This document shows positions 8,921 to 17,735 of a stretch of DNA of 39,288 bases, in pieces. The position numbers were made by a program, and so were the translations under genes. Location: assembly GCA_018815765.1 (NCBI GenBank), contig JAHIWM010000201.1, positions 1 to 39,288 of the forward strand, read 5' to 3'. The notes below the pieces were generated by a model. That model saw only the letters and a list, made by a program, of their open reading frames with translations, had not been told where the DNA came from and ran no database searches. How positions within the stretch are numbered: the first letter of the stretch is position 1; every line of letters starts with the position of its first letter. Source of the DNA: Gammaproteobacteria bacterium. GTDB taxonomy: Bacteria > Pseudomonadota > Gammaproteobacteria > Enterobacterales > Alteromonadaceae.

Positions 8921-9511
8921 TTATTGCGCTGTAAGTGGCAAAGCGCCGGCTCCAGCAGCCCAATCCGCAGCCCCTTGTTCACCGTTCACTATCCACTGCA
9001 CTGACACTTTCTCCACCCCTGCCGCAATAGTGGCTAAATCCAATGTCAGCGCTTGTAAACGCGCCGGGTTTTGACAAACCAGAGTGTAATTGGCATTTAA
9101 ATCGGCATGTTGTGGTTGAGTGGTACGTTCTGCCGTTAAATCTGAGCTGATGTCCGTTCCTGTCACTGTGCAATTAGCTTCAGCGCCAAAACTAAACCAG
9201 CTGGCGTTGGTAAAATCCGTAATCATTTTTTGCACCAACTGGCGTTCTGCATCATCTTTGGCCTGATGCTCAAAACCAACAATATTGGCCGTAGGAGTGG
9301 CAAAGGCAAGTTCAGCTTCGTTGCCTTCCAGCACAAAAGTCAAAACAGCCTGACCATGGGTATGGCTGCCGTGTTCTTCGTGCTGATGTTCCTCTGCTGC
9401 TGCAGAGTTAACTAACAGACTAGCGCCAAGCAACAAGCCTGATAGCCATGCTTTTGTATTCACGGTTTTTGTATTCACAGTTTTTGATTGCACAGCAAGC
9501 CACCACTCCAA
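8921..9511 (-). CDS. zrgA: ZrgA family (DUF2796) periplasmic zinc-associated protein
   Basis: The mature protein starts with a histidine-rich segment, EEHQHEEHGSHTHGQ, right after a hydrophobic signal sequence (LSGLLLGASLLVNSAAA). It continues as a DUF2796 domain. ZrgA proteins are thought to bind zinc in the periplasm; the histidine cluster fits. The frame has no ATG. A TTG at 9511 lies 11 bases after a good ribosome site (AAGGAAG), but in-frame GTG codons at 9493, 9478 and 9463 would give a more normal signal peptide, the last being the best length. A 15-base tandem duplication sits in this start region. The gene is convergent with DUF3299 and shares its terminator hairpin. Confidence 0.82.
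   Translation of the reverse strand: MEWWLAVQSKTVNTKTVNTKAWLSGLLLGASLLVNSAAAEEHQHEEHGSHTHGQAVLTFVLEGNEAELAFATPTANIVGFEHQAKDDAERQLVQKMITDFTNASWFSFGAEANCTVTGTDISSDLTAERTTQPQHADLNANYTLVCQNPARLQALTLDLATIAAGVEKVSVQWIVNGEQGAADWAAGAGALPLTAQ
9456..9485 (-). repeat. 15-base tandem duplication in the zrgA start region
   Basis: Bases 9456-9470 and 9471-9485 are the same 15-mer with one difference (GTATTCACGGTTTTT and GTATTCACAGTTTTT). On the minus strand they encode VNTKT twice and duplicate a possible GTG start codon. Fifteen bases keeps the frame. Confidence 0.85.
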
Positions 9512-9524
9512 AGCTAAAAGTTCT

Positions 9525-9538
9525 TCCTTATCATAACT
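9525..9538 (-). promoter_or_regulatory. GTTATGATAAGG motif and ribosome site before zrgA
   Basis: On the minus strand GTTATGATAAGGAAG stands 11 bases before the TTG at 9511. Its 3' part is a strong Shine-Dalgarno sequence. Its 5' part repeats the motif at 8201-8212 in the divergent control region of the same locus, so it might also be a regulator half-site. The regulatory reading is weak. Confidence 0.3.
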
Positions 9539-9624
9539 CCGGCGTTCACAAGATATGCGCTTTGGTTTTTCCTTTTATCGCAGGTTTTTGTTAATCCAAC
9601 CCTATAGACTCTTGGCACTGTCAC

Positions 9625-9652
9625 TGATCTGTTCCATCGCCAGCGTCGTATC
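9625..9652 (+). promoter_or_regulatory. Putative RpoE/ChrR (ECF11)-type promoter of the photolyase operon
   Basis: TGATC at 9625-9629 and CGTATC at 9647-9652 are 17 bases apart and lie about 27 bases before the first photolyase ATG. As I recall the family, ECF11 sigma factors controlled by ChrR, which answer singlet oxygen, use TGATC at -35 and CGTA at -10, and photolyase genes are among their known targets. The match is by eye; no rpoE-chrR pair is in the window. Confidence 0.5.
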
Positions 9653-9678
9653 AAAAAACAAAATAATGGTAATGCAAG

Positions 9679-11202
9679 ATGGCAAAGTTAATTCTGGTAT
9701 TAGGTGATCAGCTCAGTCCTGCTCTGTCATCCTTACGCGACGTGCAACCTCAAGACAGGGTGTTAATGGCTGAAGTGGCCAGCGAGGCTAGTTATACCCC
9801 TCATCATAAACAAAAAATCATTTTGATCTTCAGTGCGATGCGCCATTTTGCGGCTGTGCTGCAGCAACAAGGGATCCAGGTCAGTTATATCGATTACCAA
9901 CAAAAAGTAAGTAGCCTTACTGAAGCTGTTGCTATAGAGCTGTCACGTCATCCAGAGCTGGACCAAATTTGTATCACCGAGTGCGGCGAATACAGGTTGG
10001 AGCAGGAAATTATAAGCTGGCAGCAAGTGTTTCAGCGCCCACTGCAGATGCTGGAAGATGACCGTTTTATTGCCAGCAAAGCCATGTTTCAGCACTGGGC
10101 ACAGGGGCGAAAACAGTATCGGATGGAGTATTTCTACCGCGAGATGCGCCGCTATACGGGCCTTTTGATGCAAGACGGTTTGCCTGCAGGTGGGCAGTGG
10201 AATTTCGATGCCAGTAACAGAAAAGCCATGTCGGCTAAACAGCAGTTACCAGAAATCCTCAAGTTCGAACCCGATGAAATCACCAGCCAAGTCATAGCTT
10301 TGGTGAAACAGCAATTCCCGAACAATATAGGCAATGCCGACAGTTTCAGTTACGCAGTGACAGGTAAGCAAGCACGGCAGGCGTTTTTACATTTTGTTGA
10401 GCATCAATTGCCACTCTTTGGTGATTACCAGGATGCAATGCAACTGAACGAGCCTCATCTGTTTCACAGCATTTGTTCTATGTATTTAAACTGCGGCCTG
10501 CTGGATGTGCGCTGGGTCTGCCAAAAAGTAGAGCTGGCTTATAAAGAGAGCAAAGTGCCACTGAACGCTGCCGAAGGTTTTATTCGCCAATTGATTGGCT
10601 GGCGCGAATATGTGCGGGGTTTGTACTGGTTACTAATGCCAGAGTACAAAGAGCGTAACTTTTTAAAGACCCATACGCCTTTGCCGTCTTACTACTGGAC
10701 GGGCGAAACCAAAATGCGCTGTATGCAACAAGCCATCAGTCACACTATTAACCATGCTTATTCGCATCATATTCAGCGCTTAATGATCACAGGTAACTTT
10801 GCCTTGTTGGCTGGCTTATCCGTCGAAGAAATCTGCGATTGGTATCTGGCTGTGTATGCTGATGCTTACGAGTGGGTGGAACTGCCAAATACACTCGGCA
10901 TGGCGTTATTTGCCGATAAAGGTGTACTGGCCTCTAAACCTTATGCCGCCAGCGGTAAATACATTCAGCGGATGAGCAATTACTGCAAAAGTTGCGCTTA
11001 CGATGTCACTGAAACGACCAGCCCCACCGCCTGCCCATTTAACGCCTTGTACTGGAATTTTCTCGAACGTAATCAGGCGCTGTTATCCGGTAATGCCAGA
11101 ATGCAGCTGAGTTATCAGAACTGGTACCGTAAATCGGGTGAAGAACGGGCGCAAATCACAGAAAAAGCGCAAGCGTTGCTGATCCATCTGGAGCAGCTAT
11201 GA
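9679..11202 (+). CDS. FeS-type (6-4)/CryB-PhrB photolyase family protein
   Basis: This 507-residue flavoprotein belongs to the bacterial iron-sulfur cryptochrome/photolyase group, whose studied member PhrB of Agrobacterium repairs (6-4) photoproducts with light. The opening MAKLILVLGDQLSP and the YTPHHKQKI region are typical. Four cysteines for a [4Fe-4S] cluster are present at 348, 436, 439 and 452 (MRCMQQ; CKSCAYD; ACPFN). Their spacing is the same as in PhrB (350, 438, 441, 454). So it should be a working cluster protein binding FAD and probably a lumazine antenna. It is the first of three overlapping photolyase-family genes; its stop overlaps the next ATG (ATGA). Confidence 0.93.
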   Translation: MAKLILVLGDQLSPALSSLRDVQPQDRVLMAEVASEASYTPHHKQKIILIFSAMRHFAAVLQQQGIQVSYIDYQQKVSSLTEAVAIELSRHPELDQICITECGEYRLEQEIISWQQVFQRPLQMLEDDRFIASKAMFQHWAQGRKQYRMEYFYREMRRYTGLLMQDGLPAGGQWNFDASNRKAMSAKQQLPEILKFEPDEITSQVIALVKQQFPNNIGNADSFSYAVTGKQARQAFLHFVEHQLPLFGDYQDAMQLNEPHLFHSICSMYLNCGLLDVRWVCQKVELAYKESKVPLNAAEGFIRQLIGWREYVRGLYWLLMPEYKERNFLKTHTPLPSYYWTGETKMRCMQQAISHTINHAYSHHIQRLMITGNFALLAGLSVEEICDWYLAVYADAYEWVELPNTLGMALFADKGVLASKPYAASGKYIQRMSNYCKSCAYDVTETTSPTACPFNALYWNFLERNQALLSGNARMQLSYQNWYRKSGEERAQITEKAQALLIHLEQL

Positions 11203-12542
11203 AAAGCGCTTTGGTGCTGTTTAATCAAGCGATGCGCTGGCACGATAATCGGTTGCTGTCAGAACAAGCAGATGTTGAACAACTGATAGCTGTAGTAGTG
11301 CTGGACCCTGTTGAGTATCAAGGTACGCAATACGGTATACAGCGTGCCAGCCTGCCGCGCTTGCAGGCTCAGCTAAAACTCATGCTGGACTGGCAAAAGC
11401 AATGGCAGCAAAAACAACTGCAGCTGCATATTCGCATTGGCGGCACAGCACAATGCCTGCAGCAACTGGCACAGCAGTATCAGGCGCAGAGTTTGATTGC
11501 AGCAGAACCCACAGCACCAGAGCAATACCAGCAACTGCAGCGCACAGGCTTAAAACTAAAGCTGCATGATATCAATAGCTTGTTGCAGCATGAGCTAAGA
11601 CCGGAGCTGGCCACTTTGCCAAAAAGCTTCTCTGCTTTCAGACGAGAGCGCGAACCAGAGCTTTTGGTGCAACAGCCACAGTCTTATGCTGTTTCTTCTC
11701 AGTTTTACGGTGAAGCTGAACAGGCTTTGGATGCTGCCACAGCCGACTTTATCAGCCAGTATCACAATCCAACTGCTGCCTTGCTGAACGAATCAGCCGC
11801 ATTAGAGCGACTGATGCAGTTTATCTGGCAACAACAAGCTGTTCGTAGCTACAAACAAAGCCGCGATGCTTTGGATGGCGAATGGAATAGCAGTTTATGG
11901 TCTTTTTATCTGGCTAATGGTTGTTTATCCGCTTGTTATGCGTGGCAGCAAGTACTGGATTTTGAACAACAGCATATTGCCAACGAATCCACCTATTGGA
12001 TCCGCTTTGAGCTGCTGTGGCGGGAGTATTTTCGCTGGCAGATGCGACAGCACAGCAGTGCCTGGTTTAGTAAAAATGCCTTTCGTCCACCGCTGGATTT
12101 CTCTGCACCAGTTCCTGATCAGCGCTTTGACCTCTGGTGCAAAGGCCAAACAGGCCTGCCTTTTGTCGATGCCAATATCAAGATGTTGCTGCACACGGGT
12201 TGGATGTCAAACCGGGGTCGACAAAATGTCGCCAGTTATCTTATTTTTGAGTTACAGCAGGACTGGCGTTTAGGCGCTGCTTTTTTTGAGCATCATTTAC
12301 TCGATTATGATTGTGCCAGCAACTGGTGTAACTGGGCTTATATAGCTGGGGTTGGTAATAGTGGTGCCCGGCAATTTAATCAAATCAAACAGGCCTTAAC
12401 GTATGATGCACAAGGTGACTTTGTTCGGCGTTGGCTACCGCAAAAAACAGCAGTTGGCGCCTTAGTGCATTTGCCCGAAGCTAAAGTGCCTGTACAGGAT
12501 TTTTGGCAGCCTTTTCTGCAGCAGTTGAAGACAAAAACATGA
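11199..12542 (+). CDS. DASH family cryptochrome
   Basis: This 447-residue protein has the N-terminal photolyase alpha/beta domain ([17 protein letters not shown]) and the FAD-binding helical domain. The signature near the end reads [31 protein letters not shown], close to the Cry-DASH consensus. Cry-DASH proteins bind FAD and usually an MTHF antenna, and repair UV lesions in single-stranded DNA or loops; some act in signalling. The start codon overlaps the previous stop, and its own stop overlaps the next start, so all three are translationally coupled. Length is normal to slightly short for the family. Confidence 0.92.
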   Translation: MKSALVLFNQAMRWHDNRLLSEQADVEQLIAVVVLDPVEYQGTQYGIQRASLPRLQAQLKLMLDWQKQWQQKQLQLHIRIGGTAQCLQQLAQQYQAQSLIAAEPTAPEQYQQLQRTGLKLKLHDINSLLQHELRPELATLPKSFSAFRREREPELLVQQPQSYAVSSQFYGEAEQALDAATADFISQYHNPTAALLNESAALERLMQFIWQQQAVRSYKQSRDALDGEWNSSLWSFYLANGCLSACYAWQQVLDFEQQHIANESTYWIRFELLWREYFRWQMRQHSSAWFSKNAFRPPLDFSAPVPDQRFDLWCKGQTGLPFVDANIKMLLHTGWMSNRGRQNVASYLIFELQQDWRLGAAFFEHHLLDYDCASNWCNWAYIAGVGNSGARQFNQIKQALTYDAQGDFVRRWLPQKTAVGALVHLPEAKVPVQDFWQPFLQQLKTKT

Positions 12543-14056
12543 TCAGTCTGGTCTGGTTTAAGCGTGATTTGCGTATTGATGACCATGGCCCTTTGGCAGA
12601 AGCGGCACGACAAGGTGCTGTATTGCCTTTATACATTATTGAACCTGATTATTGGCAACAACCTGATACCTCAGTGCGACAATGGCTTTTTATCGAACAA
12701 AGCCTACAGCTGCTGGACCAACAACTCACAGCCTTGGGCCAGCCCTTGCTGGTGATCAAAGGCCCTGCAACCCAAGTGATCCGACAGTTGTGTTATGAGT
12801 TTCCTATCGCTCAAGTCCTCAGCCATGAGGAAACCGGCAACCTATGGACTTTTCAGCGCGATCTGGCGGTAAAACAGCTATTAAAAGAGCTGGCCATCCC
12901 ATGGCGGCAATACCAGCAACATGCTGTATTTCGGGCTTTAAAAGACAGAGATCTCTGGGCTGAACAAGCGGACCAGTATTTATCAGGCACTTTATACCAG
13001 CGACCTCAAACTTTGCCTTTTATCTGCCATGGCCGTCAGCCGTTACAGCCTTTCAGGCCATACAGAGCTTTGGATTTATCACCTTGCAGCTCAGCTCAAA
13101 CAGCTTTTGCTCTGCCAGATACAGTACAAAGCTTTTTTAGTCACAGAGCCAAAGACTACAGCCGGCATATTTCATTGCCTGATAAAGCGCAGCACAGCAG
13201 CTCGCGCCTGAGCCCTTATCTGGCTTATGGCCAATTGAGTTTAAGAGCTTTGCAACAGCACACGCTACGCAACATCAAACAACAACCTGCTTTAAGTTTT
13301 GGCTTATCCTCGTTTTACAGCAGATTGCGTTGGCATTGTCATTTTATCCAGAAGCTGGAATCCGATCCGCTGATTGAAACCGAAGCTCTGCATCCTGGTT
13401 ATGCCCGCCTACGTAAACAAAGTTTTGATACAGATTGGTTTTGGGCCTGGTCGCATGGCTACACCGGCTATCCGCTAATTGATGCTTGTATGCGTAGCTT
13501 GCTGGCAACAGGCTGGCTGCATTTTCGTGCCCGCGCCATGTTAGTAGCTTTTGCCTGTTATCACTTATGGCTGGACTGGCGGCCAGTGGCTTTGCATCTG
13601 GCGCAGTGTTTTGTCGATTACGAGCCTGGTATTCATTATCCACAAATTCAGATGCAGGCCGGAACTACCGGCATCAATCCAAACCGGATCTACAACCCTG
13701 TATTACAAAGTCAGCAAAAAGATCCTCAAGGACAATTTATCAGGCGTTGGTGCCCTGAACTGCGTTTGTTACCCGATAGCTGGCTGCATCAGCCCTGGCT
13801 AATGCCATTGTCGTTGCAGCGCCAGTATGGCTGTGTGCTGGGCAGAGATTACCCTATGCCAGTAGTTGACCTGCAACAAGCGATGCGACTGGCGAAACAA
13901 CGGCTGACTGAATGCAAACAGCAGCAAGACCCGCAGTGGTGGCGCGAGCAAAAACGTCAGGTCGTGCAGCGTCATGCCAGTAGAAAAAGACCATCAAGAC
14001 GTACTGCTAAATCCGCAAGCTCAGCAGGACAGCTAAGCCTAGATCTGAACGAATAA
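12539..14056 (+). CDS. Third cryptochrome/deoxyribodipyrimidine photolyase family protein
   Basis: This 505-residue photolyase homologue is distinct from its two upstream neighbours. The N terminus [22 protein letters not shown] is the classic photolyase start. The ATG at 12539 overlaps the preceding TGA (ATGA), which decides the start over an upstream TTG. The FAD domain includes [17 protein letters not shown] and [20 protein letters not shown]. The stretch [20 protein letters not shown], then FIRRWCPEL, resembles a group of proteobacterial proteins annotated only as FAD-binding photolyase/cryptochrome. Whether it repairs cyclobutane dimers or is a photoreceptor cannot be settled from the sequence. 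The tail after about 455 is basic ([10 protein letters not shown]) and could touch DNA. Confidence 0.9.
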   Translation: MISLVWFKRDLRIDDHGPLAEAARQGAVLPLYIIEPDYWQQPDTSVRQWLFIEQSLQLLDQQLTALGQPLLVIKGPATQVIRQLCYEFPIAQVLSHEETGNLWTFQRDLAVKQLLKELAIPWRQYQQHAVFRALKDRDLWAEQADQYLSGTLYQRPQTLPFICHGRQPLQPFRPYRALDLSPCSSAQTAFALPDTVQSFFSHRAKDYSRHISLPDKAQHSSSRLSPYLAYGQLSLRALQQHTLRNIKQQPALSFGLSSFYSRLRWHCHFIQKLESDPLIETEALHPGYARLRKQSFDTDWFWAWSHGYTGYPLIDACMRSLLATGWLHFRARAMLVAFACYHLWLDWRPVALHLAQCFVDYEPGIHYPQIQMQAGTTGINPNRIYNPVLQSQQKDPQGQFIRRWCPELRLLPDSWLHQPWLMPLSLQRQYGCVLGRDYPMPVVDLQQAMRLAKQRLTECKQQQDPQWWREQKRQVVQRHASRKRPSRRTAKSASSAGQLSLDLNE

Positions 14057-14115
14057 AGCACTGACAGGTCTATTTAAGTTATGCTGAGTTCAGTTACCTT
14101 CAAAAGGATTTATTC

Positions 14116-15384
14116 ATGACCATTACTGTCAGCCAACATACACCGGGGTTATTACGCCAGACCATTAAGATCAGCAGTCATCAGATCAATGCCGATCTAA
14201 CCGAAGCTGCTGGCGGTTCAGACACAGGGCCTGGCCCGCACGACCTCTTTGATGCCGCAGTAGCGACTTGTAAAGCCATGACCTTGCAGTTGTTTGCCAA
14301 ACGCAAAAATATTCCGCTGCAAGAAGTTAAAGTTGAAATCAACCGGGATGACAGTGCCGAAGCCAAAGGCTTGTATCAGCTGCATGTCAGTCTGGAACTG
14401 ATTGGTGATTTAACCACAGAGCAGCGTGAGCAATTGCTGGCTATTGCCGACAAATGCCCCATTCACAAACTGATGACGCAAACCGAAGTACAGGTGCATA
14501 CCAGCCTCAAAGCTGAACCAGCAACAGTGGATAGCAGCGAGCCTTTGATTATTCAACCGCAGGCCCGTGATATTGGTTTTATGATCAAGCGCTTATTACC
14601 GGCCAAAGCACAGCGCCGTGTTGGCCCTTTTATTTTTGTTGATCATATGGGTCCTGCAACTTTTGCTGCAGGCAACACTGAAGGTGATGTACGTCAGCAT
14701 CCGCATATTGGCCTTGCTACCGTCACCTATTTATTTTCCGGCGCTATGTTACATAGTGACACGCTGGGCACCAGGCAGCGGATTGAACCCGGTGCGATGA
14801 ACCTGATGCGTGCGGGTAGCGGCATAGCGCACTCTGAACGTATTCCAGCCGATATCCGGGAGGAACAGGTTCAGGTTGAAGGCATGCAAATTTGGTTAGT
14901 TTTACCTGAAGATGAAGCCGAGTCAGAGCCTTCGTTTCAGCATTATCCGGCGGCGTTATTTCCTGCAATCCAGGTGCCTGGCAGTGAAATTCGGGTATTG
15001 TTAGGTGAATATTTCTCTCAGACTTCAGTGGTGAGCTTTCCATCCCGCTGCTGTTATGCTGAGCTGAAACTGGATCCGTGCAGCAGCTTGACTTTGCCGA
15101 AATCTGAACAGCAACTGGCGATTTATCTGGCCAAAGGGTCGTTAAAACAGCCTGTCTTGACCGCAGGACAAATGCTGGTGATGACTGAGGATTTAACTGT
15201 GGTCGCTGGCGATGACGGCGCGCACTTTATGGTATTAGGTGGCGATGAAGTGGCAGATCCTGTGTTACTCAACTGGAACTTTGTAGCAAGAAACCCAGAG
15301 CGTCTAGCGCAAGCCAAAGCAGATTGGAACAGCGGTAACTTCCCTCGCCTGACTGATGATCCAGAATGGATCCCAGCCCCCTGA
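14116..15384 (+). CDS. OsmC-pirin fusion protein
   Basis: Two stress-related domains are fused in 422 residues. Residues 1-135 form an OsmC/Ohr-like peroxidase domain with the two expected cysteines at 52 (ATCKAMT) and 114 (DKCPIHKL). Residues from about 142 form a pirin: the iron ligands of human pirin correspond to His195 and His197 (QHPHIGLAT), His239 and Glu241 (AHSERIP). OsmC proteins reduce organic hydroperoxides; pirins are metal cupins, some with quercetinase or redox-sensor activity. The gene starts 59 bases after the photolyase operon, with AAGGA before the ATG and no clear terminator between, so it may be read with it. Confidence 0.88.
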   Translation: MTITVSQHTPGLLRQTIKISSHQINADLTEAAGGSDTGPGPHDLFDAAVATCKAMTLQLFAKRKNIPLQEVKVEINRDDSAEAKGLYQLHVSLELIGDLTTEQREQLLAIADKCPIHKLMTQTEVQVHTSLKAEPATVDSSEPLIIQPQARDIGFMIKRLLPAKAQRRVGPFIFVDHMGPATFAAGNTEGDVRQHPHIGLATVTYLFSGAMLHSDTLGTRQRIEPGAMNLMRAGSGIAHSERIPADIREEQVQVEGMQIWLVLPEDEAESEPSFQHYPAALFPAIQVPGSEIRVLLGEYFSQTSVVSFPSRCCYAELKLDPCSSLTLPKSEQQLAIYLAKGSLKQPVLTAGQMLVMTEDLTVVAGDDGAHFMVLGGDEVADPVLLNWNFVARNPERLAQAKADWNSGNFPRLTDDPEWIPAP

Positions 15385-15401
15385 TATCAGGTTCACCAGG
15401 A

Positions 15402-16340
15402 TTATTTCGTTTTTCGCGCCGCCTGATACCATTCAGGCGGTTGCTGATCCAGCCAAAGCACGATTTGGCTCAGACTATCAAACATGCGCTGTAAATATTC
15501 AGGATCTATATTCTGCCAATCATCCTGCGGTGTGTGGTAATGCTTGTGGGTGTCTACCCCAAAAAACAAAAACGGAATACCGGCACGTCGAAATGGGGCA
15601 TGATCGCTGGCATTAGACCAATCCAGCCTATTTTGCCCTCTCAGCCCTTTGCCTCTGTGCCTTAATTTTAAATTCACCGGGAAATCCTCAGCTTTTATAT
15701 AATCCACAACCCCTGGCAAGGAATGTGCTCCATACAGATACAAGTGATTAGCCCGCTCCCCGCGGCTGAGCATATCCAAATTAATATTCAGCATCAGCTG
15801 CTGCAGTGGCACTGCAGGTTCAGCGACAAAAGCTTTTGCACCATAAAGGCCTGATTCTTCCGCGTCGGTAGCAATGAAAAGATAACTGTAAGAAGGGCAA
15901 GGCTGAGTTTTTAACAATGCAGCTAAAGCCAACATGGTAGCAACACCAGAAGCGTTGTCATCCGCACCGTTGTATACTTTCCCGGCCACAGTGCCTAAAT
16001 GATCATAATGTGCGGTCATTACTATATAACGGTCAGGTTTATTGCAGCCCTTTAATGTTGCGATCAGGTTCACACCTTGCTTGCCAGCGAAGCCGATGCT
16101 GTAGTGAAAAGGATGTTGAAAATCGGGTTGTAACGCTGCTAAACCCAATTGTGAAAAGCGCTGTCGAATATACTGACGCGCCAATTCAGCACCAGGCTGT
16201 GCAGTCTTACGCCCAGCCATAAGTTCATCCGACAACTGCTGAATATCATGCAGCAAAGCTGAAGCTGCTTTTAGTTTAAAACTCACAGTCTGCCCAACAA
16301 GCAGTAGCACCCAGAGAACCAAATAATACCACTTCGGCAC
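15402..16340 (-). CDS. M28 family zinc peptidase (aminopeptidase-like), exported
   Basis: This 312-residue peptidase has an N-terminal hydrophobic segment (WYYLVLWVLLLVGQTVSF), a signal peptide or anchor, so it acts outside the cytoplasm. The two-zinc site of family M28 is complete: His111 (TAHYDHLG), Asp127 (NGADDNASG), the Glu161/Glu162 pair with general base (DAEESGLYGA), Asp189 (LDMLSRG) and His269 (HYHTPQDD). Members release N-terminal amino acids from peptides. The ATG at 16340 is 13 bases after the stop of the TPR lipoprotein gene, so the two probably form an operon. It converges with the OsmC-pirin gene with 17 bases between them. Confidence 0.88.
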   Translation of the reverse strand: MPKWYYLVLWVLLLVGQTVSFKLKAASALLHDIQQLSDELMAGRKTAQPGAELARQYIRQRFSQLGLAALQPDFQHPFHYSIGFAGKQGVNLIATLKGCNKPDRYIVMTAHYDHLGTVAGKVYNGADDNASGVATMLALAALLKTQPCPSYSYLFIATDAEESGLYGAKAFVAEPAVPLQQLMLNINLDMLSRGERANHLYLYGAHSLPGVVDYIKAEDFPVNLKLRHRGKGLRGQNRLDWSNASDHAPFRRAGIPFLFFGVDTHKHYHTPQDDWQNIDPEYLQRMFDSLSQIVLWLDQQPPEWYQAARKTK

Positions 16341-16353
16341 TACGATTTACCTC

Positions 16354-17535
16354 TTAATGCTTCATGACTGCGCTGGTTAGCAGGTCCAGTTTACCTTGAT
16401 AACGTTCACGCTCCGAGCTATTTGGTGCAGCCCTTTGTGCAGAGCGTAGATACTGTTCTGCTTTATCTGTCATGCCGAGCAGCAAGTGGGCTTTGGCAAG
16501 ACCAAATAGTGCCTCAGAGGATTTTTTATCCAACGCCAGGCTTTTTCTGTAATGCCCAATTGCAAGCTGCGCATGGCCAGAAGCAAAAGCTTCATCCCCC
16601 AGCATAATGTGGTAGTAGGGATTCTGATTTCTTTTTGAATCAACCTGACGTTTTAATTGTTCAGCTTTTTCTGTTTGTCCTGTCGCTTCGTATAACAAAG
16701 CTAAGTTCGCTCTGGAGTTCAGTTGAACCGGATCCAGCTGTATTGACAGCAAATAAGCTTTTTCAGCTAACTCTAATTGCTGCATTTTCCGATATAACAC
16801 TGCCAGATTATTCCAGTTTTCAGCGGCCTGCGGATCGGCTTTGATGGCAGCTTTTAAATAGGTATAAGCTAAATCATCTCTATCATACACCATAGCTTCA
16901 GCAGCTTTGTTGTTGTAGAACATCGCAATAACCTGACTCTGCTTCAAGGTCGCAGAGGGGAAATGGCTTCTATTGCTTTCCATTCCAAAATCAATGACAT
17001 AACTAAAAATGCTGTAATCAATATTGCCATTGGAGTTGATATTTTTACCACCCACAACATTCAGGTTCACATGACCGTTTAACAAACTCTGGCCATTATT
17101 CTGGGTCCAGTATTCAGGGATTTTAACATCCCTGAATTCCACATTCAGATCGATCTCTTGTGCCAGACTAAAAGACAATATGGTTAACGACAAACAATTT
17201 GCCTGCCTGGCAGCCATGGTTTCGGTTGCAGTCAAGGTTGCATCATTTTGATACAACAAATTGGTGCCTTTTTTTGAAAACAGATAATTGAGTAACAAAT
17301 CTGTTTTCTCCCGTGCAGAATGTGCAGAACGGGTCAAGGATCGGATTTCTAGTTTAACCTGTTGTGGCAACGCAAAAATTTGTTCAGGAGATTCCACAGG
17401 TTCAGCCACAGGCTTAAACAAGTCATCTTTCCACAGAGCATCATGGGCTGTAGTTGGGCTATTGTTTTGCTGGCATGCAGTTAAAAGCACAGCTACACAG
17501 ATGTTTAGAATAAATCTCATGTTCGTCATCTGCAT
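16354..17535 (-). CDS. TPR-repeat lipoprotein with transglutaminase-like N-terminal region
   Basis: This 393-residue protein carries a lipobox (VAVLLTAC) after a short hydrophobic stretch, so it should be a lipid-anchored protein facing the periplasm or outside. Residues about 80-190 have a cysteine in RQANCLSL and a histidine in LLNGHVNLNV, spaced like a bacterial transglutaminase-like fold, but this reading is tentative. From about 225 there are at least four TPR units (ENWNNLAVLYRKMQQLELAEKAY and following), a protein-binding scaffold. ATGs at 17535, 17529 and 17520 are all possible starts; none has a strong ribosome site. It precedes an M28 peptidase gene in the same direction. Confidence 0.72.
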   Translation of the reverse strand: MQMTNMRFILNICVAVLLTACQQNNSPTTAHDALWKDDLFKPVAEPVESPEQIFALPQQVKLEIRSLTRSAHSAREKTDLLLNYLFSKKGTNLLYQNDATLTATETMAARQANCLSLTILSFSLAQEIDLNVEFRDVKIPEYWTQNNGQSLLNGHVNLNVVGGKNINSNGNIDYSIFSYVIDFGMESNRSHFPSATLKQSQVIAMFYNNKAAEAMVYDRDDLAYTYLKAAIKADPQAAENWNNLAVLYRKMQQLELAEKAYLLSIQLDPVQLNSRANLALLYEATGQTEKAEQLKRQVDSKRNQNPYYHIMLGDEAFASGHAQLAIGHYRKSLALDKKSSEALFGLAKAHLLLGMTDKAEQYLRSAQRAAPNSSERERYQGKLDLLTSAVMKH

Positions 17536-17660
17536 TAGTCTTTCATAAATAAACTATAGGGCATATTTATCAGCTGTTCTATTTTCCACATCCCCCTCTC
17601 ATCCCATTTTTTCACCCTTTTGTAAATTAGTAAATCCAGTACCATAAATAGAAAACAACT

Positions 17661-17689
17661 TTGCATATTTATCATATTTGCACTATTAA
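17661..17689 (+). promoter_or_regulatory. Likely sigma-70 promoter of the PilZ gene
   Basis: TTGCAT at 17661-17666 and TATTAA at 17684-17689 are separated by 17 bases in an AT-rich intergenic stretch, about 46 bases before the pilZ-domain ATG. Confidence 0.45.
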
Positions 17690-17735
17690 TCAAAGATGCC
17701 ATTTTGTTCAAATAACAATCAAAAGGTGACTATCA

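Noticed and set aside
11866-12273. 135-residue plus-strand frame within the Cry-DASH gene
   Set aside because: It is an alternate frame of a conserved gene, with no recognisable domain.
15380-15391. CCTGATATCAGG palindrome between the OsmC-pirin and M28 genes as a terminator
   Set aside because: It is short, has no loop and no T run, and overlaps the stop codon; I do not count it.
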